From the NCBI RefSeq assembly GCF_046156175.1, contig NZ_JAYLVL010000001.1, positions 620,001 to 684,000 of the forward strand: a DNA stretch of 64,000 nt, written 5' to 3'. Positions 1 through 7,961 of the stretch are shown piece by piece. The translations under genes and the position numbers were made by a program. The notes beneath the pieces were generated by a model. It was given only the letters and a program-made list of their open reading frames with translations. It was not told the origin of the DNA and ran no database searches. Numbering within the stretch: the first letter of the stretch is position 1; every line of letters begins with the position of its first letter. The stretch is from Lacisediminihabitans sp046156175 (GTDB lineage Bacteria; Actinomycetota; Actinomycetes; Actinomycetales; Microbacteriaceae).

Positions 1-2270
1 GGAAAGGGGTTGGCAAAGGGTCCGACGACGAATGCGAGCTCCGAGAGCCCGAGACTGTCGATGAGCTGTTGCAGGTGATCGCGCAGCGGTCCGTGACCGA
101 CGATGACCAGGCGTGCGGCGGGAGTCTCGCGGGAGATCTCCGCGAAGGAGCGGATGAGTCGTGCCTGGTTCTTCTCCGGCGAGAATCGGCCGATGGTGAC
201 GAACCACACGGTGTCGTCGTCGCGCTGCATCCCGTCGATCCAGCCCCGGTCGCTCGAAGCCTGCGCGCGGTCCTGCACGGCAGCCTCGTCCGCCTCGAAC
301 TCTTCGATCGACGACAGCGGGGCACGAAGCCCCTGGAGCACGTGGGTTTCATCCACGAGGTTTCGAGCGAAGACGAATGATTCTGCCGGCAGCGCGTAGC
401 GGGCGCCGAGAGCGTCGCGGTTGATCCTGTTCAGGCTCTCCGACACGGACACCAGGGCGTCGAAGTCCCGGTACACGCTGAACACCGCGGGCAAGGAGCG
501 CTTCATGCGGCGACGACTCCCCACGAATCGCCGGGTCTCGAGAAACAGGTCGTTGTGCAACCAGATGGAGCGAAAGGCCCGCGGGGAATGCAGGAGGAGA
601 GAGGCCCAGAACGCGGTGTAGCCGCTGAACTCGACGACGGAATCGAACTGCGTGTCGCCGAAGCAGCGCGCCCACTCTGTGCGCCACATCCGCTGCTCTA
701 TCGCGGTCTCCGGCCTGCGCCTCAGCACGGGGTAGTGCTCCTGCAGCCGACGAAACAGGTGCGTGAGCTTGCTGCCGTTCATGCCGCCGACCCGGTGGAA
801 TTGCCTCACCTGGTGCGGAATGCGCTGCTGGTTCGACAGTTGCTGGGCGCGGCGCGGTCGGTTGAAGACGACCGACACGTCGTAGGCATCGTGGTCGATC
901 GCAGCAAGCAGATTGAGCGCGGAGTTGGTGATGCCGTTCGAACGCATCCCCCCGATGCTCAGCAGCATCGACGTGCGAGGGTCCTCTGCAAGCGACCGCG
1001 TTCGAGCGCGATCCGTCTTCCCTCGAAAGACGACGTCGACGACACGACGCGCGGCTCCCCCATCGTCGTCCGGTGAGAACCGCGCTCTCCACTCGGCAGA
1101 GCGGGCAGCCGGACCTGACCGGGCTTCCGGGACTTTCGAGCCCTTTGGGACTTCCGAGGCCTTCGCGGTGATGCAGGACCGGATGGCCTCGCCGAGCTCC
1201 GAGATGTGTGCCACCACCGGCCCCGGAAGCTCGTCGAGCGGAAAGTAGAGACCGCGCGATGCGGAGTAGTCCAGATCATCCGGGGTGAAGAACACGACGG
1301 GGCGCTCGAGCGGGAGAAAATCGAAGAAGATCGACGAGTAGTCGGTGATGAGAATGTCGGTGATGCCCAGCATCAGGTTCGTCGGCAGGTCGTTCGACAC
1401 GAGAATCTCGCGGAATTCGGGGCGATCCCTCGCGAATCGGTGCACCACCTGATGGGTCTTGAGCAGCACCAGGAATGAGGGTCCCACCTGCTTCTGGATC
1501 TCCTGCACCAGCTCGAACAGCTCGTTCGCATCGTCCGCCGGCGAACTGAAATCCGTTCCCTTCCAGGTGGGGGCGAACAGGATCACCGAGCGATCGCCCA
1601 GCGTGATTCCCTCGGCCTCGAGGCGGGATCGCACCTCGATCACCTCCTCGGCGCCGAGGAACTGGCGGTCGACGCGAGGGTATCCCTCTTCGATGACGAG
1701 CCCGCGGAAGGCCCCGCGCAAGCGGTAGGCCTTCTCGTACATCTGCTCGGTCATGAAGGGGTTCTGGGACAGCAGGAAGTCAGCAGCCACGAAGTTGCGC
1801 ATCGTGTTCGCGGAGTCGAGAGCGCCGTTGGGCATGTCGTAGCCCATGCGTTTCAACGGTGTGCCGTGCCAGGTGTTCAGGTAGACCTGCCCCGGCCGCT
1901 TGCTGAACTCGGCGGGAAAAGTCGCGTTGTTCACCAGATAGCGGCTCGTCGCGAGGGCACGCACGTAGGCGAGGGAGCGACGCCTCACAAAGCGCACCCG
2001 CCGATCGGCGGCGAACTCGGCCTGCACCGCCCGGTGTTCCGTGAGGCTGTCGAGCGCCCAGATGTGGTGAAGGTGGGCGAGGTCGGGAGATCGCAGGACC
2101 TCACGGAAGATGGCCTCGGGATTGCACAGCACACCGTTGCCGGCGAAAGACTCGTACAAGACGACATCTGCGCGCACTGCACCCCGTCGGGCGAATGCCT
2201 GGAGTTCCGCCCGGCTCGCTCCGCCCACGAGCCTGAGCACCTGGCGGATCAGACGGATCACTCGCTTCAT
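1..2270 (-). CDS. CDP-glycerol glycerophosphotransferase / glycosyltransferase fusion, partial (3' end outside window)
   Basis: Polymerase of the teichoic-acid type that transfers glycerol-phosphate or a related polyol-phosphate to a surface glycopolymer at the cytoplasmic membrane. The frame starts at ATG 2270, with GGGAG about 8 bases upstream, and stays open for 756 codons to the window edge. The N-terminal half has the Glyphos_transf hallmarks NTWHGTPLKRMG and LITDYSSIFFDF. A second domain follows, with GT4-like features (IGRFSPEKNQARLI, VIVGHGPL), and the protein is cut off inside it. It is a paralogue of the complete gene at 4196-6724 and keeps the EKN lysine that the other copy has lost. 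The acceptor polymer cannot be told from sequence. About 90-100 C-terminal residues are probably missing, judged from the paralogue. Confidence 0.88.
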   Translation of the reverse strand, partial: MKRVIRLIRQVLRLVGGASRAELQAFARRGAVRADVVLYESFAGNGVLCNPEAIFREVLRSPDLAHLHHIWALDSLTEHRAVQAEFAADRRVRFVRRRSLAYVRALATSRYLVNNATFPAEFSKRPGQVYLNTWHGTPLKRMGYDMPNGALDSANTMRNFVAADFLLSQNPFMTEQMYEKAYRLRGAFRGLVIEEGYPRVDRQFLGAEEVIEVRSRLEAEGITLGDRSVILFAPTWKGTDFSSPADDANELFELVQEIQKQVGPSFLVLLKTHQVVHRFARDRPEFREILVSNDLPTNLMLGITDILITDYSSIFFDFLPLERPVVFFTPDDLDYSASRGLYFPLDELPGPVVAHISELGEAIRSCITAKASEVPKGSKVPEARSGPAARSAEWRARFSPDDDGGAARRVVDVVFRGKTDRARTRSLAEDPRTSMLLSIGGMRSNGITNSALNLLAAIDHDAYDVSVVFNRPRRAQQLSNQQRIPHQVRQFHRVGGMNGSKLTHLFRRLQEHYPVLRRRPETAIEQRMWRTEWARCFGDTQFDSVVEFSGYTAFWASLLLHSPRAFRSIWLHNDLFLETRRFVGSRRRMKRSLPAVFSVYRDFDALVSVSESLNRINRDALGARYALPAESFVFARNLVDETHVLQGLRAPLSSIEEFEADEAAVQDRAQASSDRGWIDGMQRDDDTVWFVTIGRFSPEKNQARLIRSFAEISRETPAARLVIVGHGPLRDHLQQLIDSLGLSELAFVVGPFANPF

Positions 2271-2456
2271 GGCGCTCCCACTCTCGAGCCGGCCGTTCAG
2301 CCCAGCACACGAGTCGAGCGTGCTCGCCGGCTCCCCAGAAAGTTCTAAGAATGCGCCGCACACTCTCGCCATGAGGTAACCCGCAGTCTTAGAGCCATCT
2401 GGGAGAGCGCTTGGCAAGCTGGCCCCCGACGGATTCGAGATCCCGGGAGGCGCTCT

Positions 2457-2663
2457 GTGGTGTGGCTGATATTCGGTGGTGTCGGTGTTCTGGTCATCGT
2501 TGCTGCGGTGTGCGTCTGGGCGGTTGTCGCGCTCCTCGCAGAGGTCGGGGACGAACAGAACGACGATCAGGACGCGTCGATAAGCGATCCCCTGGGTGTC
2601 GAAGACCGTACCGACAGCTCGTCCGAACGAAAGCGGGTTCACCACCGTGTCGCTCGCTACTGA
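2457..2663 (+). CDS. Small single-span membrane protein
   Basis: A 68-residue product that I do not recognise. The start is GTG 2457, with GGGAGG six bases upstream. Residues 2-29 form one hydrophobic helix rich in Val, Ala and Leu. An acidic then basic hydrophilic tail of about 38 residues follows, probably cytoplasmic. It overlaps the start of the downstream glycosyltransferase, so the two are likely co-transcribed and possibly coupled. The good ribosome binding site and the sharp hydrophobic/hydrophilic division favour a real gene, but no family is recognised and function is unknown. Confidence 0.5.
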   Translation: MVWLIFGGVGVLVIVAAVCVWAVVALLAEVGDEQNDDQDASISDPLGVEDRTDSSSERKRVHHRVARY

Positions 2664-4209
2664 ACTCTCCGACGGCGCAAGGTCGCCCCTGTCCCGGCTT
2701 GCGGGATGGCGGCCGTCGGTTCGGTCGAGCCTTGCACTGTTTCTCGGCGCCGCGGCAACTGCCGTCTCCGCCTCCGGATCCTGGATCCCCTCGCTGTGGG
2801 GCGATGAGGCGGCAAGCGTCCTGTCCGCCGAGCGTTCGCTTCCCTCGCTGTTTCGCATGCTCGGCAGCGTTGACGCCGTGCACGGCACCTACTATCTCTT
2901 CCTGCATTTCTGGGTGCAGGCGTTCGGCGCCTCTCCCTTCTCCGTGCGATTCCCCAGCGCCATCGCCGTCGGAATCGCCGTGGCGGGGGTCGTCGTGCTT
3001 GGCTCACGCCTCGGAGGAATCCGGGTCGCGGTCTTCGCCGGCATCATCGCCCTGATGCTGCCTCGCATCACCTACATGGGCGAAGAGGCACGGGGCTATG
3101 CCATGAGCACGGCCGCCGTCGTCTGGCTGACGATCCTGCTGCTTCACATCGTCGGTCGCGATCGGCCGGAGAAGCGACTGTGGGTGGTCTATGCCGTTGG
3201 ACTCGCCGCGTGCGGGTATCTGTTCCTCTTCAGCCTCCTGATCGTCGTCGCCCATGCGGTGGTCGTGCTTTCCCAGCGGCGTCCCACACTCCTGCGCGGC
3301 TGGGCACGGGCGACGCTCGGTGGCATTCTGATCGCCGGGCCGGTGATCGGGTTCGGTATCGGGGAGAGCGGCCAGATCGCGTTCCTGGCGAGCCGAGACT
3401 CCACCAACATCCGAACGCTCGTCGTGACCCAGTGGTTCGGGAACAACCTGCTGGCGATCGTCGCCTGGACGCTCATCGCGGCCTCGATCATCGTCTGGAC
3501 CGTGGTCTCGCGCCGAAACCGCAGCTGGGTCGGTGGCCCGAATCCCGACCCCACCTCCGGCGCCCGCACTCCGGCCCTCGTTCCTCTTGCGGCGACCTGG
3601 CTGCTCGGCCCTCCGGCCATCCTCCTGGCGGTCAATTCCGTGCACGCGGTCTATTCCTCCCGGTACCTCTCGTTCGCGGTGCCCGCCGCAGCGCTCCTCA
3701 TCGGATGGCTCTTGGCACGAATCCGACCGCGCATCTTCGGGATCGGCCTGCTGGTGGCCGTCATCGGCGCCTCCTCGATCAGTTACCTCAGCGAACGCAC
3801 ACCCTTCGCCAAGAACAACAGCGACTGGGCGCAGATCGCGCAGACCATCCAGGCTCACGCGCAGCCCGGTCAGGGCATCCTCTTCGACGAAGGGAGTCGT
3901 CCGTCCCGCGCTACCCGCCTGGCGATGCGCACGTACCCTGCGTCATTCGAGGGACTGACGGATGTCGCGCTCGAGACCCCCTGGTACGACACGAGCAACT
4001 GGCACGATGCGGTGGCGCCGACTACGACCGTCGCTTCGAGACTCGACTCGGTCTATCGCTCGACCAAGACGGTCTGGTTGGTCGAGTACCGCCTCCCGGG
4101 CGGGGAAGCCGATACCTACGACCGATCGATGCTGGCAACGCAGGGATTCCTGGTCGTGGCGGAGTACTCGCAACACACGAGTGTCGCGCTGGAACTCACG
4201 CGTCCGTAG
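2647..4209 (+). CDS. GT39-like membrane glycosyltransferase (GT-C fold)
   Basis: Integral membrane sugar transferase of the GT39/PMT-like group. Such enzymes use polyprenyl-phosphate-linked sugars to glycosylate proteins or cell-wall glycans on the outer membrane face. The motif WGDEAAS in the first extracytoplasmic loop carries the expected catalytic Asp. About ten hydrophobic segments follow, then a soluble C-terminal part of roughly 140 residues. GTG 2647 overlaps the small upstream gene by only 17 bases. GTG 2596, in the same frame, would add 17 residues; neither start has a strong ribosome binding site. It lies between two polymerase paralogues and ends convergently, overlapping the second one by 14 bases. 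Context suggests it decorates the same surface polymer; the sugar is unknown. Confidence 0.8.
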   Translation: MSLATELSDGARSPLSRLAGWRPSVRSSLALFLGAAATAVSASGSWIPSLWGDEAASVLSAERSLPSLFRMLGSVDAVHGTYYLFLHFWVQAFGASPFSVRFPSAIAVGIAVAGVVVLGSRLGGIRVAVFAGIIALMLPRITYMGEEARGYAMSTAAVVWLTILLLHIVGRDRPEKRLWVVYAVGLAACGYLFLFSLLIVVAHAVVVLSQRRPTLLRGWARATLGGILIAGPVIGFGIGESGQIAFLASRDSTNIRTLVVTQWFGNNLLAIVAWTLIAASIIVWTVVSRRNRSWVGGPNPDPTSGARTPALVPLAATWLLGPPAILLAVNSVHAVYSSRYLSFAVPAAALLIGWLLARIRPRIFGIGLLVAVIGASSISYLSERTPFAKNNSDWAQIAQTIQAHAQPGQGILFDEGSRPSRATRLAMRTYPASFEGLTDVALETPWYDTSNWHDAVAPTTTVASRLDSVYRSTKTVWLVEYRLPGGEADTYDRSMLATQGFLVVAEYSQHTSVALELTRP

Positions 4210-6724
4210 TCGCACCGATCGCCGGGATCGCCCCGATCGCCCGGTAGAACGTCTCGATCGCATGATCGTCGTGCGCGATCCAATCGATCGACGACGGCCC
4301 CACCCGGCCGGCAAGGAACTCGAGCATTCCCTCGGCGATGGCCTGGTCGTCCGCCGTGACCTCGAGGGTCCCCGAGAAGGGTGCGATGCCGACTTCCGGG
4401 CCGATGACCCGGACGACGGGCAATCCGAGCACCCGCGCTTCCCCGATCACCCTCGGGATTCTGGCACTCCCGGAGACGAAGACGAAGCAGTCTGCCCGCC
4501 TCAGGAGGGGGAAGGGGTTGGATCGGTACCCCACGAGAGCCACGACGCCGGTGAGGCCGAGGGCGGCCACCTCCGCGGCGAGGATCGACGTGAGCGGGCC
4601 ATCCCCCACCACAAGCAGTCGCGAAGTCGGCACAGCGGCATTCACCAGCGCAAAGGCGCGCACCAGTCGAAGTGGGTCGTTCTCCGCAGTGAGTCGGCCG
4701 AGCGACACGAAGATCCGGGTCGCGCCGCTCGCTTCTCCGGAGCCGTCAAGACCCAGCCAGTCGGGTAGCGCTGGATCTCCGTCGTTGCGCTGTACGGGCA
4801 GGGCCGCCCGGGCCAGGATGCTCTCGCCGCCGATCACGGGCTCCGCGACGGCCACTGCCCGAAAGGAGGGATGCCGCGAAAGCGAAGGCGAAACCAGACG
4901 ATCGAAGGCGTCGTAGAGGGAACGGATCCCGGCGATGTCAGTCCCGCGCCGACCGGGGGTATCGGTCTCCGGAGACCGCGTCGCGGCCGGGTCATCCCTC
5001 AGCCAGATCGAGCGTTCCGAGCCGGGCGACTGCAGCATCAGGCTCGCCCAGAATGGGCTGGTGCCGACGAAGTCGAGTGCGAAGTCGAAGGCGGCAGCCC
5101 CGAAGCATCGATCCCACTCGTCCCGCCAGAGGTCGTCCCGCCGGAGCTCGTTGCCCACGGGAGACGTCCGGCGGCGAGGTCTCGAGCCGGCTGCTGCCGC
5201 GCGCGTCGACCGCAATCGGGCCAGGGCGAGCTTCGATCCGTTCATCCCGCCCACCCGAGCGAACTGCCGCACCCGCGGATCCAACAGCCGCTGCTGGTCG
5301 AGCACCGGCCGGGAGCGGATGGGCGGGAAGATCACCGACACGTCGAACCGGGAGTGGTCGATCACGTCGAGCAGCGCGACGAGATCCGCGGTGATGGAAC
5401 CGGGCCTCATGCTTCCGGCGGCGATGAGGATCCTCTGCCGCCCATCACCGGGGAGCGGCGCAACCGCGTAGTTCTCGGTCCTGCCACGAAACACGATGTC
5501 GAGGATGCGCTGGGTGGCGTTGCCGTCTTCGCGCGCGACGAACCGCGCCTGCATCTCCCGGTAGTTCGAGGCGACCCGGTCGTCTACGCCGCCGTTGTCG
5601 AAGTCGTTGATGGCGTCGGCGAGTGCACCGACGCTGGGCAGCACCGGACCCGGCCAGTGCTCCGGCTCGATGTACAGGCCGCGGTATCCGCTGTAGTCCG
5701 CGAGATCCGGGGTGAGGAAGAAGATCGGCCGGCCGGTGGCGAGGAAGTCGAAGAAGATGCTCGAATAATCGGTGACCAGCACGTCGGTGACGCCGAGGAT
5801 GACATTCGAGGGGATCTCGTTGGGTACCACGCGATCGCGGAGGCCCGGGATGTCCGCCGCGAAGCGGTGCACCACCTGGTGCGTCTTCAGGAGCACAACG
5901 TACTTCGTCGGGTCGATCAGCGACTCGAGCTGTTCGATGCGGGACACCAGCTCGCTGATGTCGTCTTCCGGCCGGGAGAACGAGGTCCCCTTCCAGGTGG
6001 GCGCGTAGAGGATGATCCGGCGTCCGTGCAGGGCCAATCCCCCGGCTTCGAGGTCGGCTCGCACCGCAGCGGCGGCGGGTTCAGCCAGGAATTGACGATC
6101 GATCCGCGGGTAGCCCTCCTCGATGATCCGCCCGCGAAAGATGTTGCCCAAGCGGTGGGCATCCTCGTACATGTGCTCGGTCATGAACGGGCTGGCCGAG
6201 AGGAGGAAGTCGGCCGAGAGGAGGTTGCGGATGACGTTGGCCACGCGGGTGGCCGGATCCCCGATGTCGAAGCCCATGCGCTTGAGCGGAGTACCGTGCC
6301 AGGTATTCAGATAGACCTGGCCGCTGCGCTTGCCGAACTCGGTCGGGAATGTCGCGTTGTTGACAAGGAAACCTGCAGTGGCGAGTGCCCGAAAGTAGCC
6401 GAACGTACCGGGGCGGACGAACCGCACGGAGCGCGATCGCGCGAACTCCCGCGCGACAGCCGGATTCTCTCGCCGACTCGCGAGCACCCAGACGTGGGAG
6501 AAATCGCCGAATTCCGGGTCGGCGAGAAGTGCCCGGAAGATCGCCTCCGGATTGCAGAGCATCCCGTTGCCGGCGAAGGACTCGTACAGCACCATCGTCG
6601 GGCGCACCGCGCGGCGTCGCCAGAACGCGTAGACCTCGGTCTTGGCCGCCTGCCGAAGACGACGCGCAATGGCGAGGAGTCGGCGACGGATGCCGGTGAG
6701 GCCGGGCACATCCGTCAGACTCAT
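4196..6724 (-). CDS. CDP-glycerol glycerophosphotransferase with degenerate C-terminal glycosyltransferase domain
   Basis: Complete 842-residue paralogue of the partial gene at 1-2270. Start ATG 6724 follows GAGGTG; an upstream in-frame ATG at 6754 lacks such a site. Residues about 30-390 form the Glyphos_transf domain, with NTWHGTPLKRMG and LVTDYSSIFFDF. A linker and a GT4-like domain follow. In that domain the usual E-K-N/G motif reads AEND, so the phosphate-binding Lys is lost, and the segment that normally has the first Glu of EX7E reads SARIPRVIGEA. The polymerase half looks intact while the C-terminal transferase half may be inactive or serve as scaffold. A TATAGT sequence just upstream (minus strand, about 6735) could be a -10 element. 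Confidence 0.87.
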   Translation of the reverse strand: MSLTDVPGLTGIRRRLLAIARRLRQAAKTEVYAFWRRRAVRPTMVLYESFAGNGMLCNPEAIFRALLADPEFGDFSHVWVLASRRENPAVAREFARSRSVRFVRPGTFGYFRALATAGFLVNNATFPTEFGKRSGQVYLNTWHGTPLKRMGFDIGDPATRVANVIRNLLSADFLLSASPFMTEHMYEDAHRLGNIFRGRIIEEGYPRIDRQFLAEPAAAAVRADLEAGGLALHGRRIILYAPTWKGTSFSRPEDDISELVSRIEQLESLIDPTKYVVLLKTHQVVHRFAADIPGLRDRVVPNEIPSNVILGVTDVLVTDYSSIFFDFLATGRPIFFLTPDLADYSGYRGLYIEPEHWPGPVLPSVGALADAINDFDNGGVDDRVASNYREMQARFVAREDGNATQRILDIVFRGRTENYAVAPLPGDGRQRILIAAGSMRPGSITADLVALLDVIDHSRFDVSVIFPPIRSRPVLDQQRLLDPRVRQFARVGGMNGSKLALARLRSTRAAAAGSRPRRRTSPVGNELRRDDLWRDEWDRCFGAAAFDFALDFVGTSPFWASLMLQSPGSERSIWLRDDPAATRSPETDTPGRRGTDIAGIRSLYDAFDRLVSPSLSRHPSFRAVAVAEPVIGGESILARAALPVQRNDGDPALPDWLGLDGSGEASGATRIFVSLGRLTAENDPLRLVRAFALVNAAVPTSRLLVVGDGPLTSILAAEVAALGLTGVVALVGYRSNPFPLLRRADCFVFVSGSARIPRVIGEARVLGLPVVRVIGPEVGIAPFSGTLEVTADDQAIAEGMLEFLAGRVGPSSIDWIAHDDHAIETFYRAIGAIPAIGATTDA

Positions 6725-6787
6725 CACCACCTCACTATAAAGTCCGCCACGCAACGCGCCGTCCGCGGTGAGCGGAACTCCTCGGCT

Positions 6788-7549
6788 CTAGAGCTGGCCG
6801 ATCACGACGCCGAGCACCACGAGCCAGGCGAAAACGGAGGTGCTCACCAGACTGAGCAGGATGTGGACGGCCTCTCCAGCCGACGGCCGAGCGGAATCGA
6901 TCCCCCGCTGCTCGCGCCGGCGGACGATGAAGAGCCAGTGCACGATGAAGAAGGCGAACGAGAACCCGAGCATCACCAGCGTGATGACGCGGCCGAGGCC
7001 GGAGGGCGGCTGTCCCACGAGCAATCCGGCGATCTGATGCAACGCGATCACTCCCCACGGCACGATGCCGATCGCGGCGCCGAACCAGAGGGGAAGCATC
7101 CGCTCGGTCGCCGGTCGCGGGGTGCGCTCTTCGAGCACGAAGAACAGGGTCATCGCGCTCGTCGCGGCATAGCTGAGCACGAGGGTACCGATGTCGGTGA
7201 TGCCGTTCAGCTGGGCGACGAGAAACACGACGATTGACGAGCTGAAGGCGAACTCGAACCAGCGCGCGGGGTGGCGATCGCGGGACATGTGCGCGTAATA
7301 GATCGGGAAGATCCCCGGGGTGATCGCGAGCAGGCGAGCCACCCCCACGAACAGGCAGAGCACGACGGCACCGAAACCGAGGTCGAGGTGCACGAGCACG
7401 AAGCGGTGCGGATCTGCGGCAAGGTCGAGAGCGATCGGCAGGAGCACCCGCGTGGGAGCCGTCGCGAGCAAGAGCCACAGCGCGATCGCCTCGATCAGGA
7501 GCAGCGCTCCGGAAAGGCCGGAGATTCGACGAAGGTGGGCGCCCGTCAC
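6788..7549 (-). CDS. Heliorhodopsin-family seven-helix protein lacking the retinal Schiff-base lysine
   Basis: A 253-residue, seven-helix membrane protein of heliorhodopsin length. It matches the family at RWFEFAFSSS (family RWVEYSLSSS), GITDI, LPLWFGAAIGIVPW and the C-terminal GEAVHILLSLVSTSVFAW. In heliorhodopsin 48C12 the last segment reads SLVAKSALAW, where Lys241 binds retinal. Here that position is Thr237 (codon at 6839-6841). Glu99, matching counterion Glu107, and the serine matching Ser237 are kept. The histidines matching His23 and His80 appear as Gly and Leu. It therefore probably cannot form the retinal Schiff base and may sense or bind something else. GTG 7549 overlaps the stop of the upstream gene by four bases (GTGA), so translation is coupled. 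Confidence 0.85.
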   Translation of the reverse strand: MTGAHLRRISGLSGALLLIEAIALWLLLATAPTRVLLPIALDLAADPHRFVLVHLDLGFGAVVLCLFVGVARLLAITPGIFPIYYAHMSRDRHPARWFEFAFSSSIVVFLVAQLNGITDIGTLVLSYAATSAMTLFFVLEERTPRPATERMLPLWFGAAIGIVPWGVIALHQIAGLLVGQPPSGLGRVITLVMLGFSFAFFIVHWLFIVRRREQRGIDSARPSAGEAVHILLSLVSTSVFAWLVVLGVVIGQL

Positions 7550-7830
7550 CGGCGGCCCACCCGCCAGCCGAGACAGAAGAGCAGCACGGCGATGCCGACA
7601 CCGATCAGGATCGCGCCCACCGCGTGCGGCGTCGATGAGAACCACGGCATCGGCATGAAGGCGGTGCTGCTGAGCGGCGCGTAAGCGAACCACCCGAAAC
7701 TCGCGGCGGGATCCGGCCTGAGCAGAAGGATCAGCCCGGAGAGGGCCAGCACCCCGGCGGTGACGGGGAGGATGATGCCCAGCATCAGTTCGCCGCGCCG
7801 GCGCGGGGAGTCTGCAGGCCGTTGAGACAT
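7546..7830 (-). CDS. Small two-span membrane protein coupled to the heliorhodopsin homologue
   Basis: A 94-residue protein with hydrophobic segments at about residues 16-38 and 68-88. They are joined by an aromatic- and Met-rich loop containing FGWFAYAPLSS and AFMPMPWFSS. I do not recognise the function; loops of the FGWFAYAPL kind occur in unnamed actinobacterial membrane proteins (recalled, not searched). It is the first gene of a two-gene unit: its TGA overlaps the GTG of the heliorhodopsin homologue. No strong ribosome binding site precedes ATG 7830. A hexanucleotide repeat lies 41-87 bases upstream, in the likely promoter region. Obligate coupling suggests a protein partner or a shared process with the opsin-like product. 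Confidence 0.75.
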   Translation of the reverse strand: MSQRPADSPRRRGELMLGIILPVTAGVLALSGLILLLRPDPAASFGWFAYAPLSSTAFMPMPWFSSTPHAVGAILIGVGIAVLLFCLGWRVGRR

Positions 7831-7870
7831 GAGTGCAGCCTAGTTCTCGACCCTCCTCCGCCGCCGCCGC

Positions 7871-7916
7871 CAATGACAACGACAATGACAATGACAATGA
7901 CAATGACAATGACAAC
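7871..7916. repeat. GACAAT hexanucleotide tandem repeat upstream of the heliorhodopsin operon
   Basis: Seven uninterrupted six-base units occupy 7875-7916: GACAAC, five copies of GACAAT, then GACAAC, preceded by a partial CAAT. A short CCG trinucleotide run (7855-7870) adjoins it. The tract sits in the 131-bp gap between the crotonase stop (7962) and the start of the small membrane protein (7830). Its AT-rich character stands out from the surroundings. It lies where a promoter for the minus-strand membrane-protein pair would be. Unit-number change would alter promoter spacing in six-base steps without affecting any reading frame. Confidence 0.9.
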
Positions 7917-7961
7917 GATGACGACGACAGTGCGCGATGGGGAGAAGGACGCGGGGATCCG

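Noticed and set aside
4871..7237. A 788-codon plus-strand frame opposite the second polymerase gene
   Set aside because: Composition is Arg/Glu/His-rich and typical of antisense frames; the minus strand has clear conserved motifs.
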